From positions 1-35,081 of the forward strand of contig NZ_AUCP01000063.1 in the NCBI RefSeq assembly GCF_000429825.1: 35,081 nucleotides of DNA, read 5' to 3'. The notes under the pieces were generated by a model. It was given only the letters and a program-made list of their open reading frames with translations. It searched no databases and had not been told where the DNA came from. Below, one piece after another: positions 8,271 to 17,171 of this stretch. The DNA comes from Cohnella thermotolerans DSM 17683 (GTDB lineage Bacteria; Bacillota; Bacilli; Paenibacillales; Paenibacillaceae). The position numbers and the translations under genes were made by a program. Within the stretch, counting starts at the first letter, position 1, and every line of letters starts with the position of its first letter.

Positions 8271-9641
8271 ATGAACAACCGAAACAAAATGGCACTTCTT
8301 CTCGCATCCGCCATGCTGACGGCCGGATTAACCGCTTGCTCCGGCAATTCGAACGGCAACGGCGCCGGCAGTTCGAGTCCTTCGGGCTCCCCTGGCGCTT
8401 CCGCCGAAGGATCGGCGCCCGCGAGCGACGCGACCGGCGGCGAACCCGTCACCATCTCGTATTGGCACATCTACACCGACGGCGCGATGAAGGACCTGAC
8501 GGACCAATTGCTGGCCGACTTCCACGCCAAACATCCGAACATTACGGTGCAGCAGCTCGGCGTGAACTTTTTCGACTATTGGACGAAGCTCTCCACGGCC
8601 ATGGCGGCGGGCAGCGGGCCGGACCTGGCCTTGAACGATACGAGCACGGTGGCGGCCCGCGCCAAGACGGGAGCGATTCTGAGCACGGACGAATATATCC
8701 AGAGGGACGGCGTCAACCTGGACGATTACTTCCCGGTTCTCGTCGACCGGATGAAGTACCAGGGCAAAATGTACGGCATGCCGAACGATACGGACGTCCG
8801 CGTGCTCTACTACAACAAGAAGATGTTCAAGGACGCGGGGCTCGATCCGAACAAGCCGCCCGTCAATTGGGACGAACTGGAGCAATACGCCGACAAGCTG
8901 ACCAAGTGGAACGACAAGAAGATGCTCGATGTCATCGGCTTCTCGCCCGCGCTCGGCAATTTGCACCTGTGGACGCTCGCCTGGACGAACGGCGGGGACT
9001 TCTGGGACGACGAGGGCAAGCCGACGTTCAACAAGCCGGAGAACGTGGAAGCGCTGCAATGGGAGAAGAAGATCCAGGACAAATACGGCGTCAAGGCGAT
9101 GTCCGCTTTCAACTCGCAGGCGAACGCGCTCGGCTTCAGTCCGTTCATTGCCGGCAAGGCGGCGATGATCGTGGACGTGAACAATCTGTATCAGGAGATT
9201 AAGACGCGGGCTCCGGATCTTGATTTCGGCGTGGCGCCGATTCCGTATTCGAAGACGCCGGCCAGCTGGTCCGCCGGGTTCGACCTGGAGCTCGTCAACA
9301 ACAAGGATCCGAAGCGCGCGGCAGCCGCATGGGAGCTTATGAAATATTTGACGAGTCCGGAAGTCCAAGTCAAGATTCACGAAGCGTCCGGTTCCTTGGT
9401 CTCCAATATGAAGGCTGCCCAAGATCCGAAATTCATGGAAGATCCGAATTGGAAAATGATTGTGGACCAAATGAAGGTATCCCGGTTTATCGAGTACGTC
9501 GAGGCGATGCCGTCTTGGCACAGCAAGTTGGACCCGGTCGAGCAGGCGGTCTTGAACTCGGGCAAGGATCCCCAGCAGTTCCTCGACGGAGCCCAGAAGG
9601 ACGCCGAGAACGCCGTCGCGAACTTCGGCAAGACGCAGTAA
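8271..9641 (+). CDS. Extracellular sugar-binding lipoprotein (ABC transporter)
   Basis: A 456-residue family 1 solute-binding protein. The N-terminus is a lipoprotein signal with lipobox LTAC (Cys at residue 23), followed by a Ser/Gly/Asn-rich linker. The mature domain opens with VTISYWHIYTDGAMKDL, as usual for CUT1 binding proteins. It is anchored on the outer face of the membrane and delivers the sugar to the permeases encoded on either side. A GGGAGG ribosome site precedes ATG 8271. The protein looks complete, which makes the defective partner permease downstream stand out. Substrate is not readable from sequence; context suggests a mannoside. Confidence 0.93.
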   Translation: MNNRNKMALLLASAMLTAGLTACSGNSNGNGAGSSSPSGSPGASAEGSAPASDATGGEPVTISYWHIYTDGAMKDLTDQLLADFHAKHPNITVQQLGVNFFDYWTKLSTAMAAGSGPDLALNDTSTVAARAKTGAILSTDEYIQRDGVNLDDYFPVLVDRMKYQGKMYGMPNDTDVRVLYYNKKMFKDAGLDPNKPPVNWDELEQYADKLTKWNDKKMLDVIGFSPALGNLHLWTLAWTNGGDFWDDEGKPTFNKPENVEALQWEKKIQDKYGVKAMSAFNSQANALGFSPFIAGKAAMIVDVNNLYQEIKTRAPDLDFGVAPIPYSKTPASWSAGFDLELVNNKDPKRAAAAWELMKYLTSPEVQVKIHEASGSLVSNMKAAQDPKFMEDPNWKMIVDQMKVSRFIEYVEAMPSWHSKLDPVEQAVLNSGKDPQQFLDGAQKDAENAVANFGKTQ

Positions 9642-9710
9642 TCGCCATTCGGGTTCGTCCGCCCGCCAGACGGAGGGCGGACGAACCGATCGGGAAGGAG
9701 GAGTATTGCG

Positions 9711-10415
9711 ATGCGCGCAGGCCGTCCGATGAAGTTAAGCACCAGGGAAGCTCTGAACGGCTATCTGTTTTTCTCTCCGGGACTGATCGGGTTTCTCGCG
9801 TTCATGGGATTCCCCATCCTTTTCTCGCTGTACCTGAGCTTCACTTCCTACAACATTTACAACGCGCCCAAGTGGATCGGCTGGCTCAATTACAAGATTC
9901 TGTTCACCCAGGACACGCTGTTCTACAAAAGCTTGGGCAACACGCTTTATTACGTGGCGCTCAGCGTTCCGCTGAACACGATTCTGGGCGTGCTGATCGC
10001 GGTGCTGATGAACCTGTGGGCTGTCGGCGGCTCGATGATCGTCTACCTTGCGGGGCTGCAAGGGGTGCCGAGGAGCTTGTACGAGGCGGCGACCGTGGAC
10101 GGGGCCGGACGGCTTCGGCAGTTCTGGAACGTGACGATTCCGATGCTGACGCCGACGATTTTTTTCAACGTCATCATGGGCGTTCTCGGCGGGTTCCAGG
10201 TGTTCATTCAAGCCTACATCATGACGGGCGGCGGCCCGAACAACTCGACGATGTTCTACGCGCTTTATTTGTACAACAAGGCTTTCAAAGATTTGCAGAT
10301 GGGCTACGCTTCCGCAATGGCGTGGGTGCTGCTGGTCGTCGCCATGCTGTTGACGCTGATCATTATCAAGACGAGCGGGAAATGGGTGTATTACGAAGGT
10401 TCCGATCAGAAGTAG
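9711..10415 (+). CDS. Sugar ABC transporter permease, MalF type, with internal in-frame deletion
   Basis: A 234-residue MalF-type permease, shorter than the usual 290-310. The N-terminal part (LNGYLFFSPGLIGFLAFMGF) and the end (EGSDQK) are normal, and the EAA loop is present (YEAATVDGAGRLRQFWNVTI). The sequence jumps from ILGVLIAVLMN straight to LWAVGGSMIVYLAG near residue 101. In the related permease at 26229 about 68 residues separate these two blocks (segment RGQSLFRAGFFVPNL to VIVTV). The missing part would include one full transmembrane helix and part of another, so topology and function are probably lost. The frame is kept. It has an excellent ribosome site (AAGGAGGAG, 9695-9703). Either a real deletion or an assembly error. 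Confidence 0.85.
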   Translation: MRAGRPMKLSTREALNGYLFFSPGLIGFLAFMGFPILFSLYLSFTSYNIYNAPKWIGWLNYKILFTQDTLFYKSLGNTLYYVALSVPLNTILGVLIAVLMNLWAVGGSMIVYLAGLQGVPRSLYEAATVDGAGRLRQFWNVTIPMLTPTIFFNVIMGVLGGFQVFIQAYIMTGGGPNNSTMFYALYLYNKAFKDLQMGYASAMAWVLLVVAMLLTLIIIKTSGKWVYYEGSDQK

Positions 10416-10429
10416 GGCGCTTAGCTTGG

Positions 10430-10448
10430 CGAACGTGTTGAACGTTCG
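10430..10448 (+). other. Small hairpin in operon gap
   Basis: CGAACGT (10430-10436) and ACGTTCG (10442-10448) form a perfect 7-bp stem with a 5-nt loop between the permease and the next gene. No T run follows, so it may act in mRNA processing or stability rather than termination. Confidence 0.3.
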
Positions 10449-10563
10449 GCGATGCGGACAATGCGGACAATGAACCGCTCATCGCGCGCCGCAAGCGGCC
10501 GGAAACGAGGAGGCTTGCGGCGGGTGTCGGCGGATGGGAATAGAAGCGAAGGGGAAGACGACG

Positions 10564-12006
10564 ATGAAGGAACGAGCGATCAAGCCGCCGCAGCGGGCGG
10601 GCGATCCGATTCCCGCGCTTCGGGTGGCGGAATCGGACGGCGGTCCGGACGGGCGGCGGACGATTTACGACTTCGGGGCGACTTATCCGCTCGGAACGCT
10701 GAGATTCGGGGCGGTGCGGCCGGACGAACGCGTCGGGCGGCTGCGAATCGGCCGTTCGCTGGACGGCCGGAACTGGACGCCGGTCGAAACGGTGCCGGCG
10801 GACGGGGCGATCAGGCTGGACGATGCGCCGGCCCGCTACGTTCGCCTCGAAGGCGAAGCGGGCGAAGACGCCTTCTTCGAAGCGGGACGCGGGTTCGCGG
10901 CCGAACCGGCCGACGACTGGACGGCGCTGTTCCATCGCCGGGAAGGCTGGACCGGTGCGGACGGCATCTATTCGGTTCCGCTGAACGGCCTGGAAGCGCC
11001 GGGCCGGGCGGCGGCGAACCGTACGCTGCTGCTGTTCGGAGACACCTTCATCGGTACTGTGGACCCGGTTTCGAACGCGCGCGTATCGATGGCCATGATC
11101 AACAATTCGATGGCGCTTCTGCATGGGGACAGGCCCGATCCGCAGCGGATCGCGTTCCGCTGGAACCGTTCCGGACCGGAGCCCGCCAGCTCGATCGTGC
11201 CTTCCACGCCCCGCGCGCTGGCGCATAAAGACGCGTACTATTGGCTGCAGGACGGGACATCCGTCGGGGGCAAGTTCCACTGTTTCCCGCTCATCGTCAG
11301 CCCTGATCCGGAAGGGCCGGAAGGGTTCGAATTCGCGGTGCACGGCATCGTTCGGGTGACGGCCCCTATCGGCGAAGACGGGCCGATGCTGGAGCTGCAG
11401 GAGCAGGCGGACACGCCGCTCTACTGTCGCACGGCGGAAGGGCACACCGTTTATTTCGGAGCGGCGATCCTGCCGTTGACGGAAGAAGCGGGCGCTCCGA
11501 ATCCGGATGGATACGTCTATGTGTACGGCCTGCGGAACGACGGCGCGACGAGGCTCGTCGCCGCGCGCGTCGCCGCGGAAGAGCTGGAGCGGATCGAGCG
11601 CTGGACGTTCTGGAACGGAAGCGACTGGACGGACCGGATCGAGGATTGCGCGCCGATCGCGCCGGAGACGTCGACCGAGCTGAGCGTGACGCCGATGGTC
11701 GGCGGCTTCCTGGACGGCAAGTTCGTCGTCGTCTACCAGCAAGGCGGCATCTCCGGCAGCCGGGTGGCGGTCCGCGTCGGGGACAGCCCCGTCGGCCCGT
11801 TCGGCCCCGGCATACCGCTCCATTATTGCGCGGAGCCCGAAGCGGGCAACGGCATTTACAGTTACAACGCCAAGGCCCACCCGCATTTGTCGGCGCCGGG
11901 CGAGCTGCTCGCGAGCTACAACGTCAACACGACGAGCATGGACGTCCACCGAGCCGACGGCGGCATCTACCGTCCGAGATTCATCCGGATTCGACAGATC
12001 GTCTAG
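10564..12006 (+). CDS. Intracellular DUF4185/DUF5005-like protein
   Basis: A 480-residue paralogue of the secreted protein at 4196. It has no signal peptide, one short degenerate discoidin-like domain (about residues 25-115, ARYVRLEG) and one uninterrupted propeller-like domain (GWTGADGIYS, LLLFGDTFIGTVDP, YYWLQDGTSVGG, NPDGYVYVYGLR, SYNAKAHPHLS). The propeller arrangement resembles five-bladed glycosidases such as GH43, but I see no assignable catalytic set and give no activity. ATG 10564 with GAAGGGG 11 bp upstream is preferred over ATG 10534, whose nearest AGGAGG is 21 bp away. It lies between the transporter and the ROK/GH38 genes, so a role in cytoplasmic glycan breakdown is inferred. 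Confidence 0.8.
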   Translation: MKERAIKPPQRAGDPIPALRVAESDGGPDGRRTIYDFGATYPLGTLRFGAVRPDERVGRLRIGRSLDGRNWTPVETVPADGAIRLDDAPARYVRLEGEAGEDAFFEAGRGFAAEPADDWTALFHRREGWTGADGIYSVPLNGLEAPGRAAANRTLLLFGDTFIGTVDPVSNARVSMAMINNSMALLHGDRPDPQRIAFRWNRSGPEPASSIVPSTPRALAHKDAYYWLQDGTSVGGKFHCFPLIVSPDPEGPEGFEFAVHGIVRVTAPIGEDGPMLELQEQADTPLYCRTAEGHTVYFGAAILPLTEEAGAPNPDGYVYVYGLRNDGATRLVAARVAAEELERIERWTFWNGSDWTDRIEDCAPIAPETSTELSVTPMVGGFLDGKFVVVYQQGGISGSRVAVRVGDSPVGPFGPGIPLHYCAEPEAGNGIYSYNAKAHPHLSAPGELLASYNVNTTSMDVHRADGGIYRPRFIRIRQIV

Positions 12007-12029
12007 GTTGGGATGGGAGAGCTGCGACA

Positions 12030-12971
12030 ATGAGAAAATACGCGATCGTCTTCGACATCGGCGGACTGTACATTAAAGCCGCCGTGTTGGATGAACAAGG
12101 ACGGCTTGTGCCGGATTCCTACATGATTTACCCGTCCCGTTCCAAGGAGAGGAAGGAAGAGCTGCTCCGCCATCTGGTCGATCTGGTCAAGCAGCAGACG
12201 AACCGGATTATGGCCAAGTCATTCCGGATCGAAGGAATCGGCTATGCGTTCCCTGGGCCGTTCGATTACGAGCGGGGAATCAGCTACATCCGGGACGTCG
12301 ACAAGTTCGAAAATATTTATGGCGTGAACCTCCGGCAGGAGCTGTCCCATCGGTTGGCGCAGGAAAGTTCGTTCGCGGGCAAGCGGGCGCCCGGCTTTCA
12401 TATCGTGTTCGAGAACGACGCCAACCTGTTCGCCCTGGGCGAATACGAGATCGGCAAAGCCGGACGCTACGCCAAATCGCTCTGCCTGACGATCGGGACC
12501 GGCGCCGGGTCGGCATTCCTGGAGCTCGGCGAGCTCGTGAAGCACCGCCGGGACGTGCCCGAGAACGGATGGATCTACAATCAGCCGTTCCGGGACTCCG
12601 TCGTCGACGATTACATCTCCAAGCGGGGCATCGTACGCCTCTTGCGGGAAGCCGGGCTCGCGGACGACGAGATCGACGTGAAGAGCGCCGCCGAGCTGGC
12701 GAAAGCCGGGGACGAGCGGGCGGCCGACGTCTTCCGTCGGTTCGGCGGGATGATCGGCGAGATGCTCCGGCCCTTCGTCCGGTCGTTCCAGCCGGAAGCG
12801 GTCGTCATCGGGGGCCAGATCGTCAAGAGCAAGGAATTGTTCCTGGACAGCGTCCGGGAAGCGCTCCGGGATTGCCCCGTCGCGCTCGAAGTGACGGACG
12901 AGACGTCGATCAGCACGTTCGCGGGCGTGTCCCGGCTGCTGCGCCAAAGGCATAACGTCATAGAGAAGTGA
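12030..12971 (+). CDS. ROK-family sugar kinase-like protein (atypical)
   Basis: A 313-residue ROK-family protein without a DNA-binding domain. The first phosphate motif, normally DxGGTxxK, reads DIGGLYIKAA, so the threonine is replaced by leucine. The second (TIGTGAGSAFL) is present. The CxCGxxGC zinc motif of classical ROK kinases and the ExGH sugar-binding motif are absent or unrecognisable (PENGWIYNQPF instead). It may phosphorylate an unusual sugar or have a regulatory role. It starts 23 bp after the preceding gene and ends 9 bp before the mannosidase, so it is translated from the same mRNA. Family membership is clear; kinase activity is uncertain because of the motif changes. Confidence 0.8.
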   Translation: MRKYAIVFDIGGLYIKAAVLDEQGRLVPDSYMIYPSRSKERKEELLRHLVDLVKQQTNRIMAKSFRIEGIGYAFPGPFDYERGISYIRDVDKFENIYGVNLRQELSHRLAQESSFAGKRAPGFHIVFENDANLFALGEYEIGKAGRYAKSLCLTIGTGAGSAFLELGELVKHRRDVPENGWIYNQPFRDSVVDDYISKRGIVRLLREAGLADDEIDVKSAAELAKAGDERAADVFRRFGGMIGEMLRPFVRSFQPEAVVIGGQIVKSKELFLDSVREALRDCPVALEVTDETSISTFAGVSRLLRQRHNVIEK

Positions 12972-12980
12972 GGGAGAGAG

Positions 12981-15638
12981 ATGTCGAACATCCGGGAAAT
13001 TCTCGTTTATCACCATAGCCATCTGGACGTCGGCTACACCCATCCGCAGCCAGTGCTGTGGGAACTGCAGAAATCGTACATCGATCAGGCCATCGACTTG
13101 TGCGAGGCGACGGCGGACGATCCGATCGAAGATCGCTTCTATTGGACGTGCGAGGCGACGGCGCCGGTCGTCCGGTGGCTGGAGACGGCCGACAGCCGGC
13201 AAATCGCGCGTTTCGAGGCTTGCGTCCGCAGCGGGCAAATCTGCCTGACGGCGGCATACATGCACAGCACGCCGCTCTGCTCCGCCGAAGAGATGGCGCG
13301 AGCGCTGTATCCGGTCCGGACGCTGCGGGAGCGGTTCGGGGCGCCGATCCGCACGGCGATCAATCACGACATCAACGGCCAGCCGTGGACGTTCGCGCAG
13401 CTGTTGCTTGACGCGGGAATCGAACTGTACACGACGGGCATCAACATGCACTTCGGCGGCATTCCCTTCCGGCGTCCGCGCGCTTTCCGCTGGGAAACGC
13501 CCGACCGCAGGCGGCTGCTGACGTTCCACGGCGAGCATTATTCGCTGTTTACCCAGTTCGGCGAACTGTGGGAGAAGGACATGGACAAGATGAAGGCGGG
13601 CCTGGGCCGCTACATGGCAAGGCTCGAACGAGAAGACTATCCTTACGACTTCATCTACCTGTCGGCCACGAACATCCCGATGCTCGACAATACGCCGCCC
13701 GACCGGGAATTGCTCGAGATGATCCGCCGATGGAACGCCGAAGGACTTGGCCCGAAGATTCGGATGGCGACGCCGGAGATGCTGCTGGACCGGCTGAAGG
13801 ATCTGCCGCCCGAGTCGGTGCCGGTGCATTCGGGCGACTGGACGGACTATTGGAACTTCGGGGCGGCCAGCTCAGCGGACGAGACGCGCCTCAGCCGCCG
13901 GGCCAAGATCGCGCTGCAAAGCGCGGAGTTCCTCGCCGCCTTCCGCGAGGGTTCGACCGGGAAAGCGGAAGCCGCCCTGTACGCCGAAGCCTGGGAGCAG
14001 ACGCAGCTGTACGACGAGCATACGTGGGGCGCCAACATCTCGGTCAGCGATCCCGACGCGCAGTACACGAAGGTTCTCTGGGGGCACAAAGCTCACTTCG
14101 CCCACCAGGCGAACAGCTTGAGCGGGTATTTGCTGAACGCGGAGATGGAGCGGTTCGCCGGCAATCCGCCGCAGTCGGGCCGTCCGGAGGGCGTTCTGCT
14201 CGTCAATCCGACTTCGGTGGAGCGGACGGAGGAAGTTCGGATCCCCGCCTACTGGTATCACGAAGGCCGGCATACGACCGGAGGCCGATTCTTCGTCCAC
14301 CGCAACAACGACGATATCGATTGGACGGCGCCGGTCGACGGCTATGTCACGCTTCCGCCCTTCAGTTGGAAGAAGATGCCGTTGAAGGCGTTGGCCGGCG
14401 GCGCGGCCGAACGGGCCGAAATTCATCTAGCGGACGGTCTTATCGATACGCCATTCTACCGCGTCGCCTATGATCGGGATACGGGGCGAATTGTCGAGCT
14501 TATCGATAAAAAAGCCAACGAGCCGTTGATCGATCCGGACAGCGAATGGACCTGGTTCCAGTACGTTCGCGAGACGCCCGACCCGCTGCGCAACGCACGC
14601 CGCCGGGATACGCTGTTCCCGCGCGACGTCGACAAGGGCAACAACAACATCAGCTGCTGGAACCGCGATTGGAAAGCCGAGCGGCGGGGCGCGGAGAAGC
14701 TGCTGTCCTGCACCGCTCAAGCGCATGACAGCGGCGCCACGCTGACGCTCGTCTGGGAAGCGCCCGGCGTGCGGCGTCTGGAGCAGCGCATCACGTGGTT
14801 CCGCGACCGCCCGGGCATCGAGCTGCAAGCGAAGCTCGACAAGACGGACGACCGGGCCCCGGAGTCGATCTATTTCGCCTTCCCGCTTCGCCTCGACGCG
14901 GGCTGGCAAGCCGTATACGACACGGCCGGGACGCTTGTCCGGCTGGACGACGACCAATTGCCCGGCGTTAGCCGGGACTGGGTGACCGTCGATCGGGCGG
15001 TGTCGGTGTTCGACGGCCGCCGGGGCGTCACCCTCGCATGCCCGGACGCGCCGCTCGTCCAGATCGGCGGATTCCGCTTCGGGAGGGAGAGCGCCGCCGT
15101 CGAGCGCGAAGCCAACCCGCTGCTGCTCGCCTGGCCGATCAATAATTACTGGGACACCAACTTCCGGGCGAGCCAGCCGGGGCCGATCTCGCTCACCTAC
15201 ACGATAACGCCGTTCCGGTCGTTCGAGAGCGGGGAGATGCTGCGCCTTGGCGTCGAGGCTGCGCACCCGGTGCAGCTGTTCCCCGCCGTCGAATGTGCAG
15301 AGGAGACGGGCGGCACGCTGCTGGAAGTGTCGGGCGACGGCATTGAGGCGACCTACGTGAAGCCGGCCGAAGACGGCGACGGCATCGTCGTCCGGCTGCG
15401 GAACGGACGGGATCTGCGCGGCGGCGCCAGCGCGAAAGACGCGATCGGCGCGGAGAGCGGGCAGGCCGCAGTAGGAACGCCCTTCGCCATACGCCTGCCG
15501 GGAGCGGCGATTGAGCGGGCGTATCTCGCGAATGTGCTGGAGGAGAACGTCGCCGAGTTGGAAACGGCCGGAGACACGGCTCGCGGATTGCTCGCGCCCG
15601 GCGGGCTGGCCACGATCCGGATTCGCCTCTCCAAGTAG
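12981..15638 (+). CDS. Alpha-mannosidase, GH38 family
   Basis: An 885-residue glycoside hydrolase related to GH38. The N-terminal catalytic domain has the zinc-binding HxHLD motif (His14, Asp16 in [10 protein letters not shown]), a likely nucleophile Asp130 ([10 protein letters not shown]), and a later DEHTWGAN motif that supplies another metal-site histidine in related enzymes. A C-terminal beta-sandwich follows (from about residue 480). There is no signal peptide, so it acts in the cytosol on imported oligosaccharide and releases mannose. GAGAGAG precedes ATG 12981. It is the last gene of the operon, before a strong terminator. ManA and a ROK kinase across the araC gene supply the next steps. 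The family call is strong; the precise linkage specificity is unknown. Confidence 0.88.
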   Translation: MSNIREILVYHHSHLDVGYTHPQPVLWELQKSYIDQAIDLCEATADDPIEDRFYWTCEATAPVVRWLETADSRQIARFEACVRSGQICLTAAYMHSTPLCSAEEMARALYPVRTLRERFGAPIRTAINHDINGQPWTFAQLLLDAGIELYTTGINMHFGGIPFRRPRAFRWETPDRRRLLTFHGEHYSLFTQFGELWEKDMDKMKAGLGRYMARLEREDYPYDFIYLSATNIPMLDNTPPDRELLEMIRRWNAEGLGPKIRMATPEMLLDRLKDLPPESVPVHSGDWTDYWNFGAASSADETRLSRRAKIALQSAEFLAAFREGSTGKAEAALYAEAWEQTQLYDEHTWGANISVSDPDAQYTKVLWGHKAHFAHQANSLSGYLLNAEMERFAGNPPQSGRPEGVLLVNPTSVERTEEVRIPAYWYHEGRHTTGGRFFVHRNNDDIDWTAPVDGYVTLPPFSWKKMPLKALAGGAAERAEIHLADGLIDTPFYRVAYDRDTGRIVELIDKKANEPLIDPDSEWTWFQYVRETPDPLRNARRRDTLFPRDVDKGNNNISCWNRDWKAERRGAEKLLSCTAQAHDSGATLTLVWEAPGVRRLEQRITWFRDRPGIELQAKLDKTDDRAPESIYFAFPLRLDAGWQAVYDTAGTLVRLDDDQLPGVSRDWVTVDRAVSVFDGRRGVTLACPDAPLVQIGGFRFGRESAAVEREANPLLLAWPINNYWDTNFRASQPGPISLTYTITPFRSFESGEMLRLGVEAAHPVQLFPAVECAEETGGTLLEVSGDGIEATYVKPAEDGDGIVVRLRNGRDLRGGASAKDAIGAESGQAAVGTPFAIRLPGAAIERAYLANVLEENVAELETAGDTARGLLAPGGLATIRIRLSK

Positions 15639-15647
15639 CGCATAGAG

Positions 15648-15690
15648 AACGGTCGATGAGGCTTATGGAGCCTTCATCGACCGTTTTTTT
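15648..15690 (+). terminator. Strong rho-independent terminator
   Basis: AACGGTCGATGA-GGCT (from 15648) pairs with AGCCTTCATCGACCGTT (15669-15685) with one bulge, closing a 5-nt loop, and is followed directly by a T7 run. It ends the operon begun at promoter B. Confidence 0.95.
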
Positions 15691-16087
15691 CTCAAAACAA
15701 AAGGATTTGATTATTCTAGGTGAAGAGGAGCCGCTGAACAAGACGAAAATCGTCTTGCCGAGCGCATTCGGAGCTGATCGCCTCTGTAAGCCGCCGATGT
15801 CGGGTACAGCGCGCCAAAGGGGGCCGAGCGCTTCAGTCGTAGTTTTTTTCACTCTTGTTCCCTTATCCCCTCTGCTCCGCCGGTCAACGCGACACCTCGC
15901 CGCAGACGCGGGGGGAGGAACTCGAAACGGCACCTAACCGGGACAGAGCCGATGGGAGACCGATGTCTGAGGTACGGGGATAAGGGTTCAAAAGCGTAAA
16001 CAAGGGGGTGTGGCAAGCCATGCGCCGGAATCGGTAAACCACCGCAAGCAACCTGAAGCGGAGGGATAAGCCGGACGAACGCCTCCC
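15691..16087. other. Gene-free region with inverted repeats
   Basis: No convincing gene. A perfect hairpin lies at 15739-15757 (CAAGACGA, 3-nt loop, TCGTCTTG). A long-range 11-bp inverted repeat joins CCCTTATCCCC (15860-15870) with GGGGATAAGGG (15976-15986), and the sequence between is rich in short complementary blocks. This could be a structured RNA or an old mobile-element remnant; I cannot name it. No clear terminator for the convergent araC gene is seen. Confidence 0.5.
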
Positions 16088-16987
16088 TCAGAACAACTCG
16101 GTATGCTCCTTCAGCCTCTTGAGGAATTGCCCCGGCGGCTCGCCCATCTCCGACTTGAACACGGTCGTGAAGTAATGCACCGTGTCGAAGCCGGTCTCCT
16201 CCGCGATCCGCTTGATCGACCAATCGGTCGTCGTCAGCAGCGACACGGCGTGCCGGATGCGCTCCTTGCGGACGTAGCTAGAGTAGGATTGCCCCAGCTC
16301 CTCGCCGAACAGGCGGGACAGATGCCGGGGGGACACGTGCAAATAATCGGCAACCGAGGAGAGCTTCAATTCCTGCGACAGGTTGTCCCGGATGTACAGC
16401 TTGGCCCGGTGCACGAGGGTGGAGGAAGAAGGGTGAGCGGGCAGCGCTCTGGCCGGCTCCCGCTGATCGGCGAACGCGCTCTCGAAGGAAGCCATCAGCG
16501 CGCAAGCCAAGCTCAAGACGCTGTCGTCGAAAAAACGCCTCGTCGCCGGAATCTGCTTAAGCAGCGCATTCCAAATCAGCACGGAAGGAAGACGCTCCGC
16601 CTGCCCGATCAGGAACGTCCGGGACTTCTCCAAACCGAGATACCGCTTGACCCCTTCCTCGGAAGAATCCGAAGGGATCACCTCGAAGGCGACGAAGACG
16701 ATGTACAGCCCGTTATCGCTAATAATCTGATGCTTGATGTGAGGGCGCGACATGAACAGCGTGCCCTTGCCGAGCGGCCACCGCTCTCCGCCTTCCTCGT
16801 AGAAGCCCTCGCCGTCCGTCACGTAACATATTTCGAAAAAAGAATGCTTATGGACATGGTTCGTGAGCAGCCTCGTCTCGCCGCCCCAATAGTGAACGTA
16901 AAACGACAGCTCCGCGCCGTTCACATGCACGGCGTAATCGTTCAGAACGGCGTTGCAATTGTCCAGCTCTTGCTGCGTAAAGTCCAT
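16088..16987 (-). CDS. AraC-family regulator with N-terminal cupin domain
   Basis: A 299-residue AraC/XylS regulator. A cupin-like sugar-sensing domain covers about 1-150 (HKHSFFEICYVTDGEGFYEEGG). The C-terminal DNA-binding domain covers about 195-295 and has two helix-turn-helix units: DYLHVSPRHLSRLFGEELG, and the family signature IAEETGFDTVHYFTTVFKSE. AraC proteins bind direct repeats about 21 bp apart, one helical turn pair, and that is exactly what the four promoters of this locus show, including one (17061-17125) in the gap upstream of this gene. The start at 16987 has only a weak GGTG ribosome site. It is inferred to be the activator of the esterase, discoidin, transporter/mannosidase and manA transcripts. 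Confidence 0.92.
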   Translation of the reverse strand: MDFTQQELDNCNAVLNDYAVHVNGAELSFYVHYWGGETRLLTNHVHKHSFFEICYVTDGEGFYEEGGERWPLGKGTLFMSRPHIKHQIISDNGLYIVFVAFEVIPSDSSEEGVKRYLGLEKSRTFLIGQAERLPSVLIWNALLKQIPATRRFFDDSVLSLACALMASFESAFADQREPARALPAHPSSSTLVHRAKLYIRDNLSQELKLSSVADYLHVSPRHLSRLFGEELGQSYSSYVRKERIRHAVSLLTTTDWSIKRIAEETGFDTVHYFTTVFKSEMGEPPGQFLKRLKEHTELF

Positions 16988-17009
16988 GCGTCAACACCAT
17001 CCGCTCGGA

Positions 17010-17015
17010 ATTATA
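17010..17015 (-). promoter_or_regulatory. Possible -10 hexamer of the araC gene
   Basis: Read on the minus strand this is TATAAT, 23 bp before the araC ATG. No good -35 hexamer lies at the right distance, so the promoter would be weak or activator-dependent. Confidence 0.4.
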
Positions 17016-17060
17016 CCCATCATAATGGACGCGGGAAGCGATTTCAACGGTTGCGGAACA

Positions 17061-17125
17061 TGTCTATTTTTTATAAATCGCCGTCTTGTTCATGCAAAGA
17101 CTCTCCCTCGCCGGATTTCTATAAT
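17061..17125 (+). promoter_or_regulatory. AraC-type tandem operator and promoter, copy C
   Basis: Half-site 1 (17061-17081) is TGTC-N7-TATAAATCGC and half-site 2 (17082-17102) is CGTC-N7-TGCAAAGACT; 17 bp later comes TATAAT (17120-17125). Spacings equal those of copies A and B. It lies between araC and manA and drives manA. No cre-like sequence follows it. Confidence 0.78.
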
Positions 17126-17171
17126 GTAGGGGATAACAAGAGAGCCGCGAAGAGGACAAGGGGGAATCCGC

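Noticed and set aside
10451..10480. Direct repeat TGCGGACAATGCGGACAATG
   Set aside because: Two 9-bp units only, inside an operon gap, with no promoter or regulator context; too short to interpret.
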